NCBI RefSeq assembly: GCF_016950255.1
Contig: NZ_JACGFN010000001.1
Location: 930,001 to 994,000 of the forward strand
Source: Pectobacterium brasiliense
GTDB lineage: Bacteria > Pseudomonadota > Gammaproteobacteria > Enterobacterales > Enterobacteriaceae
Length of the DNA stretch: 64,000 bases
Direction of reading: 5' to 3'
Positions 1 through 9,101 of this stretch are shown piece by piece (position 1 is the first letter of the stretch; every line of letters starts with the position of its first letter). The position numbers and the translations under genes are program-made. Under the pieces are notes generated by a model. That model searched no databases. It saw nothing but the letters and a program-made list of their open reading frames with translations, and had not been told where the DNA came from.

Positions 1-6
1 GATATC

Positions 7-1188
7 ATGCCTATTGCTTTATGGGCCCTGGTTATTGGTGCTTTTGGTATTGGAACGACAGAATTCATCATCGCGGGTTTGTTGCCCGCAATCGCTACCG
101 ATTACGGAGTGACGATCCCTGTGGCGGCATATATGGCCACCAGTTACGCGCTTGGGGTTTTTGTGGGCGCGCCGGTACTTATTATTCTGGGTTCTCGGCT
201 ACCCAAAAAAACGATGCTGGTTTTTCTTGCCGGGCTATTTGTGCTGGGTAATCTGGTCACTGCCATCGCACCGTCTATAGGCATAGCGATCGTCGGACGT
301 ATTATCACGTCCCTGACACACGGTGCCTTCTTCGGGATTGGCTCTGTTCTCGCCGCTGAGATGGTGCCCAAAGAGAAGCGCGTAAGTGCCATCGCCTTCA
401 TGTTCTCCGGCCTGACGGTCGCGAACCTTATCGGCGTGCCAGTGGGAACCTGGATTAGCCATCAGTTTTCCTGGCAAGCGACGTTCTACGCCATCACGGT
501 GATTGGTGTCGCCACTGCGGTCGGCGTACTGGTGCTTATCCCTTCCACCGCTAAACCCAAAGCGCAACATATCGGGCATGAGTTTGCCGCATTCGGCAAC
601 TCAAAAGTATTGCTATCCATGGGCATAACTATCCTTGGCCCCGCAGCTTTCTTTACCTCAATTACGTATATCGCGCCCATGATGACGGAAGTGGCCCACT
701 TCTCAGAAGGATCGATTACCTGGCTTTTGATGGTATTTGGTTTGGGCTTGTTCGTTGGAAACTGGCTGGGCGGGCGTTTCGCTGACAAAGCGCTCATGCC
801 GATGTTGTATGTCACGCTGTTTGGGCAGGCTGCTATTTTGTTCATCTTCCATTTGACGGCCAGCAGCCAGATTGCCTCAGTATTGTGCATCTTCCTGATG
901 GCCGCGTTTGGTTTTGCAACTGTCTCTCCCATTCAGAAACTGGTGATGGACAAAGCAAGAGCCGCAGGTGCCCCCACGCTGGCCTCAGCGGTCAATATTG
1001 GCCTATTTAATCTTGGTAATGCCCTCGGTGCCTGGGTGGGTGGGAGCGTTATCGCCAGCGGCTTCGGTTTCACTGCGCCAAACTGGGCGGGTGGGATTCT
1101 GTCGCTGAGTGCGCTGCTTCTTGCTATCGCGGTTAGTGTGGTCGATAAACGAAGCAGCACGTTGACAGAATCTTTAGAATGCCATTGA
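7..1188 (+). CDS. MFS exporter of the DHA1 / YdhP-AraJ type
   Basis: A 393-residue inner-membrane protein with about 12 hydrophobic segments. The N-terminus carries the pattern GAFGIGTTEF typical of DHA1 drug/metabolite exporters, and the first half resembles E. coli YdhP (compared from memory). The loop SRLPKK after TM2 fits the MFS inter-TM2/3 motif. The ATG lies six bases from the window edge, so the RBS and the true start cannot be judged, but the N-terminal length matches the family. Substrate unknown; proton-driven efflux is the family inference. A 12-bp hairpin follows the gene. Confidence 0.8.
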   Translation: MPIALWALVIGAFGIGTTEFIIAGLLPAIATDYGVTIPVAAYMATSYALGVFVGAPVLIILGSRLPKKTMLVFLAGLFVLGNLVTAIAPSIGIAIVGRIITSLTHGAFFGIGSVLAAEMVPKEKRVSAIAFMFSGLTVANLIGVPVGTWISHQFSWQATFYAITVIGVATAVGVLVLIPSTAKPKAQHIGHEFAAFGNSKVLLSMGITILGPAAFFTSITYIAPMMTEVAHFSEGSITWLLMVFGLGLFVGNWLGGRFADKALMPMLYVTLFGQAAILFIFHLTASSQIASVLCIFLMAAFGFATVSPIQKLVMDKARAAGAPTLASAVNIGLFNLGNALGAWVGGSVIASGFGFTAPNWAGGILSLSALLLAIAVSVVDKRSSTLTESLECH

Positions 1189-1207
1189 TCAAATAGACGT
1201 CGCATGC

Positions 1208-1240
1208 AGAAATGCGCGGGTTACATCACCGCGCATTTCT
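1208..1240 (+). terminator. Hairpin after the MFS gene
   Basis: A perfect 12-bp stem (AGAAATGCGCGG with CCGCGCATTTCT, loop of 9) lies 20 bases after the MFS stop. There is no clear T-run, so it may end transcription weakly or only protect the 3' end. The remaining bases up to the RBS of the next gene (1241-1500) are AT-rich with no ORF I believe; they presumably hold the promoter of the CstA-family gene. Confidence 0.5.
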
Positions 1241-1514
1241 AATGATGATGATGTGCATAGGCTCACGTTCCCCCACCACACGCTAAAGCCGATTATTTAT
1301 CAGGTAGAGTCCTCTGGTTTTTACCGCACCTATTTTTACCTTTTTTGCCGTTCTCGCACGTTAGCCATTGTTTACCCTTTAAGTTTCTTTACAGAAATTC
1401 ACGTTCGCTCACATTTTCTCATCCATTCCCTTCTCTTCGCCATTAAACCCACTATTGTTAAATTGCATTAACACCCGCGCTATACCTTTTCTGAATAACG
1501 AAGGAGCCGTTGTT

Positions 1515-3578
1515 ATGAGTAACGTAAAGAGCATTGTGATCTGGCTGCTAGTCGGCCTGGCGGGCGCCTTTTCGTTCGCCACGCTAGCGCTAAGCCGCGG
1601 TGAACACGTCAATGCCGTGTGGTTGGTTATCGCGGCAGTCTCGTGTTACAGCATCGCCTATCGGTTTTACAGCCTGTTTATCGCCAAAAAAGTGTTTGAG
1701 CTCGACGATCGCCGACTGACACCGGCGGAGCGTCATAACGACGGTCTGGATTACGTTCCCACCAATAAATGGGTCCTGTTCGGCCACCACTTCGCCGCTA
1801 TCGCCGGGGCTGGGCCGCTGGTCGGGCCGATTCTCGCCGCACAGATGGGCTTCCTCCCCGGTACGATCTGGATCTTGGTCGGCGTCATGCTGGCGGGTGC
1901 CGTGCAGGATTTTCTGGTGCTGTTTATCTCAACCCGCCGGGACGGTCGTTCTCTGGGTGAGATGGCAAAACAGGAACTGGGCACGTTCGCGGGTATTATC
2001 ACCATGCTTGGCGCGCTGGGCGTGATGATCATCATTCTCTCGGCGCTGGCGCTGGTCGTCGTTAAAGCGCTGGCAGAAAGCCCGTGGGGTTTATTCACCA
2101 TTGCCGCCACCATCCCTATCGCGCTCTTCATGGGCGTTTACATGCGCTTTTTACGTCCGGGCAAAATCGCTGAAGTTTCTATCATCGGCTTTGTGCTGAT
2201 GATGCTGGCGATTGTCTACGGCGGTAACATCGCGGTACACCCTTACTGGGGGCCGTTCTTCACATTGAAAGGGACGTCGCTCACCTGGGTTCTGGTGATT
2301 TACGGCTTCGTGGCCTCAGTCCTGCCCGTCTGGCTGCTGCTGGCACCGCGTGATTATCTCTCTACGTTCCTGAAAATCGGGGTCATTGTCGGGTTGGCCT
2401 TCGGTATTGTGTTCGCCATGCCGGAAATGAAAATGCCTGCCGTTTCCCGTTTTATTGACGGCACCGGCCCGGTCTTCTCCGGTACGCTGTTCCCCTTCCT
2501 GTTTATCACCATCGCCTGCGGCGCGATTTCCGGCTTTCATGCGCTGGTTTCCAGCGGCACCACGCCGAAGCTGGTTGAACGGGAAAGTCATATCCGCTTC
2601 ATCGGCTATGGTGCAATGTTGATGGAATCCTTCGTGGCGATTATGGCGCTGATTTGTGCCTCGGTTATCGAACCGGGTATCTACTTTGCCATGAACTCAC
2701 CTGCCGCCTTGATCGGCACCACAGTTGAGAGTGCCTCGTTAGCCATCAATAACTGGGGATTTGTGATTACCCCACAGGAATTGAGCGCCATTGCCAATGA
2801 CGTTGGTGAAGCCTCTATTCTTTCCCGCGCCGGCGGTGCGCCGACCTTCGCGGTGGGCATGGCCTATATTATTACCGAAATCTTTAACAGCCGGGCGATG
2901 ATGGCATTCTGGTATCACTTCGCGATTCTGTTTGAAGCCCTGTTCATTCTGACTGCCGTTGACGCCGGAACGCGCGCTTGTCGTTTCATGGTTCAGGATC
3001 TGGTCGGGATTGCGATTCCAAGACTGGCTAACAGCCGCTCCTGGCTGGGGAATCTGGCGGGTACAACCGTTGCCGTTTCCGGTTGGGGATTCTTCGTCTA
3101 TCAAGGCGTGATCGATCCGCTGGGCGGCATCAACACGCTCTGGCCGCTGTTTGGTATCGGTAACCAGATGCTGGCCTCGATGGCATTGATTCTCGGCACC
3201 GTGGTGTTGTTTAAGATGAAGAAACAGCGCTATGCGTGGGTGACTATCGTGCCTACCGTCTGGCTATTTATTACGTCGATGACGGCGGGTTGGCAGAAAA
3301 TCTTCCATGAGAAACCGAGCATCGGCTTTCTGGCTCAGGCAAAACGCTTTGCGGCGGGTATTGAACAGAACACACTAATTGCACCAGCCAAGTCGATTAA
3401 AGACATGGAAACCATCGTCTTCAGTAATCAGATCAACGCCGCGCTGTGTGGGTTCTTCATGCTGGTAGCGGTGACAATGCTGATTTCAGCCTTCTTCGTC
3501 ATTCGTCGTGCAATGAATAGCGATGTCCCAACGGCAAAAGAGAGCCCGATTGTCTTACGAGACGGCGCTCAGCCTTAA
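1515..3578 (+). CDS. cstA: CstA/BtsT-family pyruvate or peptide transporter
   Basis: A 687-residue polytopic inner-membrane protein with strong resemblance to E. coli CstA and BtsT (YjiY). The N-terminal CstA domain shows the conserved stretches GHHFAAIAGAGPLVGP (near residue 90) and LFPFLFITIACGA. The start is the ATG preceded by AAGGAG at 1501-1506; an in-frame ATG 60 bases upstream lacks an RBS. CstA is induced on carbon starvation, and family members take up pyruvate or peptides by proton symport. I cannot decide between CstA and BtsT orthology; no BtsSR-like two-component pair is next to it. A clear terminator follows. Confidence 0.82.
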   Translation: MSNVKSIVIWLLVGLAGAFSFATLALSRGEHVNAVWLVIAAVSCYSIAYRFYSLFIAKKVFELDDRRLTPAERHNDGLDYVPTNKWVLFGHHFAAIAGAGPLVGPILAAQMGFLPGTIWILVGVMLAGAVQDFLVLFISTRRDGRSLGEMAKQELGTFAGIITMLGALGVMIIILSALALVVVKALAESPWGLFTIAATIPIALFMGVYMRFLRPGKIAEVSIIGFVLMMLAIVYGGNIAVHPYWGPFFTLKGTSLTWVLVIYGFVASVLPVWLLLAPRDYLSTFLKIGVIVGLAFGIVFAMPEMKMPAVSRFIDGTGPVFSGTLFPFLFITIACGAISGFHALVSSGTTPKLVERESHIRFIGYGAMLMESFVAIMALICASVIEPGIYFAMNSPAALIGTTVESASLAINNWGFVITPQELSAIANDVGEASILSRAGGAPTFAVGMAYIITEIFNSRAMMAFWYHFAILFEALFILTAVDAGTRACRFMVQDLVGIAIPRLANSRSWLGNLAGTTVAVSGWGFFVYQGVIDPLGGINTLWPLFGIGNQMLASMALILGTVVLFKMKKQRYAWVTIVPTVWLFITSMTAGWQKIFHEKPSIGFLAQAKRFAAGIEQNTLIAPAKSIKDMETIVFSNQINAALCGFFMLVAVTMLISAFFVIRRAMNSDVPTAKESPIVLRDGAQP

Positions 3579-3599
3579 AGCCATCGGCGTAACCCTTCG

Positions 3600-3626
3600 A
3601 TCCCTCCCTCGCGGAGGGATTTTTTA
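3600..3626 (+). terminator. Rho-independent terminator of cstA
   Basis: Eight-bp stem ATCCCTCC/GGAGGGAT with a five-base loop, running directly into a T-run, 20 bases after the cstA stop codon. Confidence 0.85.
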
Positions 3627-3704
3627 TGGCATGCCATCTCTGGGCAACACCCTTACGGATTTAGCACGGAGCATGTGCCGTTCAGGAGCGAAGTCATCAA
3701 GCTC

Positions 3705-3741
3705 CACAAATAACACTAGCGCCGCATGGGCGGCGCTAGTG
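3705..3741 (-). terminator. Hairpin/terminator downstream of araD
   Basis: Perfect 12-bp stem CACTAGCGCCGC/GCGGCGCTAGTG with loop of four. Read on the minus strand it follows the araD stop by about 30 bases and is trailed by the moderately T-rich TTATTTG. Confidence 0.6.
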
Positions 3742-3774
3742 GCTTAAAGGGCATGAGGAAGGAACCGCTGCGGT

Positions 3775-4470
3775 TTATTGTCCGTAATACGCGTTTTTGC
3801 CGTGCTTGCGTAAGTAGTGTTTATCCAACAGCGTTTGTTGCATCTCACCCAACTGAGGCGTTAACTGGCGTGAGAAAATCCCCATGTAGGCAAGTTCTTC
3901 CAGAACAACCGCGTTGTGCACCGCGTTATCTGCATCTTTCCCCCACGCAAAGGGGCCATGCGAGTTAACCAATACGGCCGGAACATCCACTGGTGAAATG
4001 CCACGCTGGCGGAAGGTTTCGACGATCACCGTTCCCGTATCCCACTCATAGCGGCCGTTGATTTCCTCGTCCGTCATCAGGCGTGTGCAGGGAATAGGAC
4101 CATAAAAATAGTCCGCGTGCGTCGTTCCCCAGGCGGGGATATCTTTGCCCGCTTGCGCCCAGATCGTGGCATGGCGGGAATGGGTATGCACAATGCCGCC
4201 GATCTCGGCAAATTCCAGATACAGCACGCGGTGAGTATCGGTATCTGACGACGGTTTCTTCGTCCCTTCCACCACCTTGCCACTTTCCAGCTCAACGACA
4301 ACCATATCCTCCAGCGTCATGGCCGAATACTCCACGCCGGAAGGTTTGATCACCATCAGGCCGCGTTGCCGATCAACCGCGCTGACATTTCCCCAGGTAA
4401 ACGTCACCAGATTGTGCTGCGGTAAGGCCAGATTGGCTTCCAACACCTGTTTTTTTAGCGTTTCTAACAT
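3775..4470 (-). CDS. araD: L-ribulose-5-phosphate 4-epimerase
   Basis: Class II aldolase-fold epimerase of 231 residues, the length of E. coli AraD. It converts L-ribulose-5-phosphate to D-xylulose-5-phosphate in L-arabinose breakdown. Zn ligands are visible as His95 and His97 (HTHSRH), with a third His in NSHGPFAWG; the C-terminus [14 protein letters not shown] is typical. The start is the ATG behind GGGGAGGC; an upstream in-frame ATG adds 12 unlikely residues. The paralogues UlaF and SgbE (ascorbate/xylulose pathways) are nearly as similar, and araBA are not adjacent, so the sugar is inferred. Confidence 0.88.
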   Translation of the reverse strand: MLETLKKQVLEANLALPQHNLVTFTWGNVSAVDRQRGLMVIKPSGVEYSAMTLEDMVVVELESGKVVEGTKKPSSDTDTHRVLYLEFAEIGGIVHTHSRHATIWAQAGKDIPAWGTTHADYFYGPIPCTRLMTDEEINGRYEWDTGTVIVETFRQRGISPVDVPAVLVNSHGPFAWGKDADNAVHNAVVLEELAYMGIFSRQLTPQLGEMQQTLLDKHYLRKHGKNAYYGQ

Positions 4471-4804
4471 ATCAGCCTCCCCTCGGCGCGATGACACCAT
4501 TTTCACGGCCTGACGAGCTGGTCGCTATGGGCTAAATCGCTAAAGACCTAGCGGTGTTCTGCTATGGGAAAAAGAAAGAGACACCCCACAGAATTGGGCA
4601 AAAAACAGCCAACTTTATCAATTGTTGCTATCGTTAACATAACGCTGGGGAATTAAGAGTTTTTACCTGTTGCAGTTTTTTCCGATGATTATACTCGTCA
4701 TCAAGCAGTAGAAGGCCGGTTTCTTTATTTAATACCGTAAAAAGCACGTTGTTCGATATTTTCCTCACAAGAAACGTGAGGCCAAGAGCAGAAAGGGGAA
4801 TAAA
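4471..4804. other. Divergent araD-osmB intergenic region
   Basis: 334 bases between divergently read genes. No credible ORF. It should hold the promoters of araD (leftward) and osmB (rightward); the osmB RBS (AGAAAGGGG) is visible at its right end. I see no operator that I can name. Confidence 0.5.
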
Positions 4805-5020
4805 ATGAAATTAAACAAACGTTTTGCGACAGCCGCGCTGGCCATTACGCTTGCTGTAACGCTAGCGGGCTGTTCAAACATGTCCAAACGTGACCGTAAT
4901 ACCGCGATTGGTGCCGGTGCGGGTGCAGTCGGTGGGGCTATCTTAACGGATGGCGGAACATTAGGAACGCTGGGCGGAGCAGCTATCGGCGGGTTGATTG
5001 GCCGTCAGGTCGATAAATAA
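4805..5020 (+). CDS. osmB: Osmotically inducible lipoprotein OsmB
   Basis: A 71-residue outer-membrane lipoprotein. The signal peptide ends in the lipobox LAGC with Cys23 as the lipidated residue. The mature part is a glycine-zipper region (GAGAGAVGGA ... LGGAAIGGLIG), matching E. coli OsmB closely from memory. In E. coli it is induced by osmotic and cell-envelope stress (RcsB, sigma S); that control is not proven here. It sits at the end of the conserved yciH-pyrF-lapB-lapA neighbourhood, read convergently toward yciH. Confidence 0.92.
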   Translation: MKLNKRFATAALAITLAVTLAGCSNMSKRDRNTAIGAGAGAVGGAILTDGGTLGTLGGAAIGGLIGRQVDK

Positions 5021-5030
5021 CGAATTCGTG

Positions 5031-5070
5031 AGCAGCAGGTTCACGGGAGTAAACCTGCTGCTTTTATTTT
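5031..5070 (+). terminator. osmB terminator
   Basis: Stem AGCAGCAGGTT/AACCTGCTGCT (11 bp, loop 10) followed by CTTTTATTTTAT, ten bases after the osmB stop. It separates osmB from convergent yciH. Confidence 0.85.
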
Positions 5071-5077
5071 ATATGCT

Positions 5078-5413
5078 TTAGCCACCAGCCAGCTTAACCT
5101 TCATGCCTTTCGCTTCCAGAAGCTGTTTTAGCAGGTCGCGTTTATCTCCCTGAATTTCGATCACGCCGTCTTTGACCGACCCGCCGCAGCCACATTTCTT
5201 CTTTAATTCAGCCGCCAGCTTATCCAGTGCGGCATCGTCAAGATCGAGACCGCTAATCAGGCATACGCCTTTTCCTTTACGTCCACTGGTCTGGCGCTGG
5301 ATACGCACGATGCCATCACCTTTTGGCCGAACGACATGTTCTTCTTCCGGCTTAATTCGCCCGGTTTCTGTGGAGTAAACCAGTTGGCTATTCTCGTCGC
5401 GACGCAGGCTCAT
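5078..5413 (-). CDS. yciH: SUI1/eIF1-family translation factor YciH
   Basis: A 111-residue SUI1-domain protein. The stretch [24 protein letters not shown] and the C-terminal [22 protein letters not shown] region carry the RNA-binding surface of the eIF1 family. In E. coli YciH influences initiation fidelity and is linked to translation under stress. The ATG overlaps the pyrF stop by four bases (ATGA), showing translational coupling in a pyrF-yciH unit, as in E. coli. Confidence 0.93.
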   Translation of the reverse strand: MSLRRDENSQLVYSTETGRIKPEEEHVVRPKGDGIVRIQRQTSGRKGKGVCLISGLDLDDAALDKLAAELKKKCGCGGSVKDGVIEIQGDKRDLLKQLLEAKGMKVKLAGG

Positions 5414-6153
5414 GATGCCGCACCGTTTAACAATGAAGCGCGAATCTCCCGCAGCGTCTGTGCCGGATCCGCCGATTGGGTGATCGGACGTCCAATCACC
5501 ATATAATCGACGCCAGCCTGCTGTGCCTGAACCGGCGTCATGATGCGGCGCTGATCGCCAACGTCGCTGCCAGCCGGACGAATTCCTGGCGTGACCAGCT
5601 TAAATGCCTGTCCGCATACCTGCTTCAACCGCTGCGCTTCATGCGCGGAACACACCACGCCATCCAGCCCGCTGTTGTGCGTTAACACTGCCAGTCGTTC
5701 CGCCTGCTCCGCCGGACTGACGGTAATGCCGAGCCCGCGCAAATCGTCTTCGTCCATGCTGGTTAACACGGTCACGGCAATCAGCAGCGGTGCATCGTTA
5801 CCAAACGGCACCAGCGCTTCTTTCGCCGCTGTCATCATGCGCGAGCCACCGCTGGAGTGGACATTCACCATCCACACGCCAAGATCGGCGGCGGCCGCAA
5901 CGGCGTGAGCGACGGTGTTCGGAATATCGTGGAATTTCAGATCGAGAAACACATCAAAGCCGCGCTGTTGTAGCGTCTGCACGAACTGTGGGCCAAATAA
6001 GGTAAACATCTCTTTGCCTACCTTCAAACGGCAATCCTGCGGATCGATACGGTCAACAAACGACAGCGCCGCCTGCTGACTGGCATAGTCCAGCGCGACC
6101 ACAATCGGGGAGGATACCGTTTGATTCTCTTGCTGTAGATTCTCGTTTTTCAT
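5410..6153 (-). CDS. pyrF: Orotidine-5'-phosphate decarboxylase
   Basis: A 247-residue TIM-barrel enzyme performing the last step of UMP synthesis (OMP to UMP + CO2). The catalytic DxKxxD motif is DLKFHD with Asp71, Lys73 and Asp76. The phosphate-binding PGIRPAGSD and the late IGRPIT motif are present. It follows lapB by about 180 bases and overlaps yciH by four bases. The order lapA-lapB-pyrF-yciH-osmB equals E. coli. Confidence 0.97.
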   Translation of the reverse strand: MKNENLQQENQTVSSPIVVALDYASQQAALSFVDRIDPQDCRLKVGKEMFTLFGPQFVQTLQQRGFDVFLDLKFHDIPNTVAHAVAAAADLGVWMVNVHSSGGSRMMTAAKEALVPFGNDAPLLIAVTVLTSMDEDDLRGLGITVSPAEQAERLAVLTHNSGLDGVVCSAHEAQRLKQVCGQAFKLVTPGIRPAGSDVGDQRRIMTPVQAQQAGVDYMVIGRPITQSADPAQTLREIRASLLNGAAS

Positions 6154-6335
6154 TCGTCACCCAGTTTCTTGCGAAGCCAAAATTCCCGCCGCATTCTACA
6201 TGCCTCGCCCCTGAAATCCCAGCCGCCTGAAGACCAATGCGGTTAAAGAAGCCAGCTGGCACCGAAATCCTATGCAGCTATTAGTATGTTGTAACTAAAT
6301 AGCATGAAACAACACTCGCTCGATAGCGTGAAACG

Positions 6336-7505
6336 CTACTGGCCGTCGAGCCCACGGATCGGCTTGATGCTAGCCCAGGTACGGCAGGAAGGACATTGCC
6401 AATAGAGTGATTGCGACGTAAAACCACACTTGCGGCAACTGTAGCGGGGTTTGGTGCGAATCTGTTCGCCGACCATGTCGCGCAATCCCTGAAGATTCTC
6501 TTTTGTGCGTCCGTCTTCTGCTTCATGCAGGTGAAAATCCATCAGGCGATGGAACACGCGCATCGTAGGATGGCGTTGAAGCTGGCGGTTAATATAAGCC
6601 TGTGCCACCTCGGCTCCCTCTTCTCTTTCGAGAATGTCGGCCAGCATCAATTCCGCCGTCGCACCGGTATTTTCTTCTACGCAGCGTCTGAGGAAATTCT
6701 CCCAATCCAAAGGCTTATCTAAATGCTGATAGCACTCTTGCAGCATCGGCAGCGTTTCGCTAACCAGTTCTTTATCCTGCTCGAGAACCTGTCGCAAGGA
6801 TTCCACGGCGCGTGAATAATCCTGCTGCGCCATGTAGATGCGCCCCATCATGATAGACGCACGGGCGCACTGACTGTCCGCCGTCGCCCCTTTTTTCAGG
6901 AGCGTTAGCGCCTTATCCAGATCGTCACTGCCCATCGCCAACAGCGCCAATTCACAGTAAAAATGCGCGATATCCACGCGAAGCTGGTCTTTTCCCATCT
7001 TGACCAGTTTTTCAGCCACTTCAATTGCCGTCGGCCAATCGCTGGTCGCCTGATGGATCTGCAAGAGCTGCTGCAAGGCGCTGCGTCGAAAATCTTCTTC
7101 ATCCACCAACTGGTTGAAACTTTCTTCGGCACGGTCATACAGTCCTGCGGCCATATAGTCACGGCCCAGCTGTTGCACCGCCAGCAGGCGCTGTTCAAAG
7201 GTTAACGATGCGCTTTCGGTCAGCGCCTGATGGATGCGAATCGCACGGTCAACTTCACCGCGCGAACGAAACAGGTTGCCGAGCGTGAGGTGGGCTTCAA
7301 AGGTGTTGCTATCATCCTTGAGCATGTCGAGGAACAGCTCAACCGCCTTATCCTGCTGGTTGGACAACAAGAAGTTAACCCCGGTGACATACTCTCGGGA
7401 CAGGCGGTTGGATTCCTGCTCTTTGTCCTGCTGCGCACTTCTGCGCCCCATGTACCAGCCGTACGCGGCGGCCACGGGCAGCAACAGAAACAGCAGTTCT
7501 AACAT
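6336..7505 (-). CDS. lapB: LPS assembly protein B (YciM)
   Basis: A 389-residue inner-membrane protein: an N-terminal anchor (residues 1-18), cytoplasmic tetratricopeptide repeats over most of the length, and a C-terminal rubredoxin-like zinc/iron knuckle (CRKCGF ... CPSC). LapB adapts the FtsH protease to LpxC and so controls LPS synthesis. It lies 12 bases after lapA and its RBS overlaps the lapA end, indicating coupled expression. Full length; an orthologue of E. coli LapB with 389 residues. Confidence 0.96.
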   Translation of the reverse strand: MLELLFLLLPVAAAYGWYMGRRSAQQDKEQESNRLSREYVTGVNFLLSNQQDKAVELFLDMLKDDSNTFEAHLTLGNLFRSRGEVDRAIRIHQALTESASLTFEQRLLAVQQLGRDYMAAGLYDRAEESFNQLVDEEDFRRSALQQLLQIHQATSDWPTAIEVAEKLVKMGKDQLRVDIAHFYCELALLAMGSDDLDKALTLLKKGATADSQCARASIMMGRIYMAQQDYSRAVESLRQVLEQDKELVSETLPMLQECYQHLDKPLDWENFLRRCVEENTGATAELMLADILEREEGAEVAQAYINRQLQRHPTMRVFHRLMDFHLHEAEDGRTKENLQGLRDMVGEQIRTKPRYSCRKCGFTSQSLYWQCPSCRTWASIKPIRGLDGQ

Positions 7506-7517
7506 AGAGAGAATTCC

Positions 7518-7823
7518 TTAGTGGGTGACCGTCTGCACTGGCGCCACGTTCTCCTCGGTGGAGGTAGAAAGCTGTTGTTCCAGACGCTTGATTTTACGTT
7601 GTGCACGGCCAAGCGCAATGCGCTGACGCAGATAAAACAGACCACAGATAACCCAGCCAAGGGCAAAACCCAGGGCAAACAGCGTGGCAAGCAGTGTGGA
7701 GATACGATACTCCCCCTGTGCCAGCAGGTAGTTAAATGTCACAACCTGATCGTTGTGCGCACCCAGTGTGACAGAAATGATGAATATCGCCAGCACGAGT
7801 AAAAAAATCAGCAAATATTTCAC
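7518..7823 (-). CDS. lapA: LPS assembly protein A (YciS)
   Basis: A 101-residue membrane protein with two hydrophobic segments (about 3-20 and 43-65) and a basic, helical cytoplasmic tail. I chose the GTG at 7821-7823 because AGGAAGG lies just upstream and the product then begins like E. coli LapA; the longer reading adds 19 non-family residues. It partners LapB in regulating LPS export and LpxC turnover. It is the first gene of lapAB; upstream, E. coli would have pgpB, but here the apiose cluster intervenes. Confidence 0.92.
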   Translation of the reverse strand: MKYLLIFLLVLAIFIISVTLGAHNDQVVTFNYLLAQGEYRISTLLATLFALGFALGWVICGLFYLRQRIALGRAQRKIKRLEQQLSTSTEENVAPVQTVTH

Positions 7824-8021
7824 ATTGTCCTTCCTGTGATATCCAGTAACCGGATGAATTATGCCAAATTTTGGCGACAAACCCTATTAAATTACCATGT
7901 CCAACGCGGACAGGGAAATCACGGCGTCAGCCCGATTTTTTGTCGCCGCACTTATCACCACACTTCCACTGTACAAAAGTCAAAAACAAGAACCGTGCTC
8001 CGCTGCCGTCTGCGCTTGTTA

Positions 8022-8041
8022 TTTATTCTGTGCTGAATAAA
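8022..8041. promoter_or_regulatory. Inverted repeat before the SorC-type regulator
   Basis: Perfect 7-bp arms TTTATTC and GAATAAA separated by TGTGCT, about 35 bases before the regulator's ATG. The half-site GAAT is shared with the palindromes of the apiose operon but the orientation is inverted, so a common binding protein is only a possibility. Confidence 0.35.
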
Positions 8042-8074
8042 AATGACAGCAGCAAGTCAGCAAGGGGAAAAGTC

Positions 8075-9020
8075 ATGTCAAAGCAGGACGAACAGCGATT
8101 ATTGGTCAAGATCGCTACGCTCTATTATAGCGAAGGGATGAAACAAGCAGAAATTGCCACCTCACTCCATTTGTCACAGTCTTTTGTCTCCCGCGCTATT
8201 ACGCGCTGTGTTAAAGAAGGTGTGGTCAAAATCAGCGTAATTCAACCCCCGAACATGTTCATGGGGCTGGAAGCCGCGATTCAGAAGCGCTACGGCATCG
8301 ATCAGGCTATCGTGGTGGATGTCGCCGATAACGCTACGCTGGCGCAAATCAAGCAGGCAATTGGCTCTGCGCCGCGCACACTATGTTCAAACCAGTATCC
8401 GCCCTGACGATCTCGTTGGTATCTCGTCCTGGAGCAGCACGCTCCGGGCGATGGTGGACAGCCTGCATCCGCAAAGCGTCAAGGCTCAGGGCGTCATCCA
8501 ACTGTTGGGCGGCGTCGGGCCGAATGGCAATGTGCAGGCGACGATCCTGACGCAAACCTTAGCCAATCAGCTCAGTTGCCCCGCTTACCTTTTGCCCGCG
8601 CAGAGTATCGAACGGTCGGTGGAAGATCGCGCCCGTTTGGTGACCAGCGATGAGGTTTCCAGCGTGGTTGATAAATTCAGCGAGGTGAGTCTGGCGCTTG
8701 TCGGCATCGGCGTGCTGGAGCCCTCACAACTGCTGAAAAATTCCGGTAACTACTATCACGAAGCGATGTTGCAACAGCTGGCCGAACGCGGTGCCGTGGG
8801 CGATTTATGCCTGCATTATTACAACGCGGAAGGCGAACCGGTGTTGCAGGACGATGAAGATCCGGTGATTGGTATGGCGCTGCCACAGCTACGTCAGTGT
8901 CCGCGCGTAGTGGCGTTAGCGGGCGGCGTCGAGAAAAGTGCCGCGATTCGCGGTGCCTTAACCGGGCACTACGTTGATGTATTGATTACCGATCGATTAA
9001 CCGCCGAGACGTTGATCTAA
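8075..9020 (+). pseudogene. SorC-family sugar-responsive regulator, frameshifted
   Basis: Two overlapping reading frames join into one SorC/DeoR-type regulator. The first (8075-8407) has an N-terminal helix-turn-helix (KQAEIATSLHLSQSFVSRAI, residues about 22-41). The second continues with the sugar-binding domain (DDLVGISSW ... ITDRLTAETL) to 9020. The frames switch near 8370-8380, where one extra base is needed: removing it gives 314 residues, a normal length. The start ATG has AAGGGGAAAA upstream. It faces the apiose operon convergently and is its likely regulator. It may be a true frameshift or a sequence error. Confidence 0.75.
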
Positions 9021-9053
9021 CGTACTCATCACTCGTGGTGAGCAATAAGAGTA

Positions 9054-9094
9054 ACGTCAGGCGCGGAATGCTTCCCCTGCTCCGCGCCTGACGT
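9054..9094. terminator. Bidirectional hairpin between regulator and apsI
   Basis: Perfect 14-bp stem ACGTCAGGCGCGGA/TCCGCGCCTGACGT, loop 13, in the 81-base gap between two convergent genes. There is little T-run on either side; a shared termination or 3'-protection role is inferred. Confidence 0.6.
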
Positions 9095-9101
9095 GGCGTG
9101 A

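Noticed and set aside
1380..1430. Possible CRP site upstream of the CstA-family gene (TTCACG ... CTCACA).
   Set aside because: The two half-sites run in the same direction, so no CRP palindrome is formed.
3523..3747. A short ORF spanning the end of cstA and its terminator.
   Set aside because: It reads through a strong terminator hairpin and overlaps cstA out of frame.
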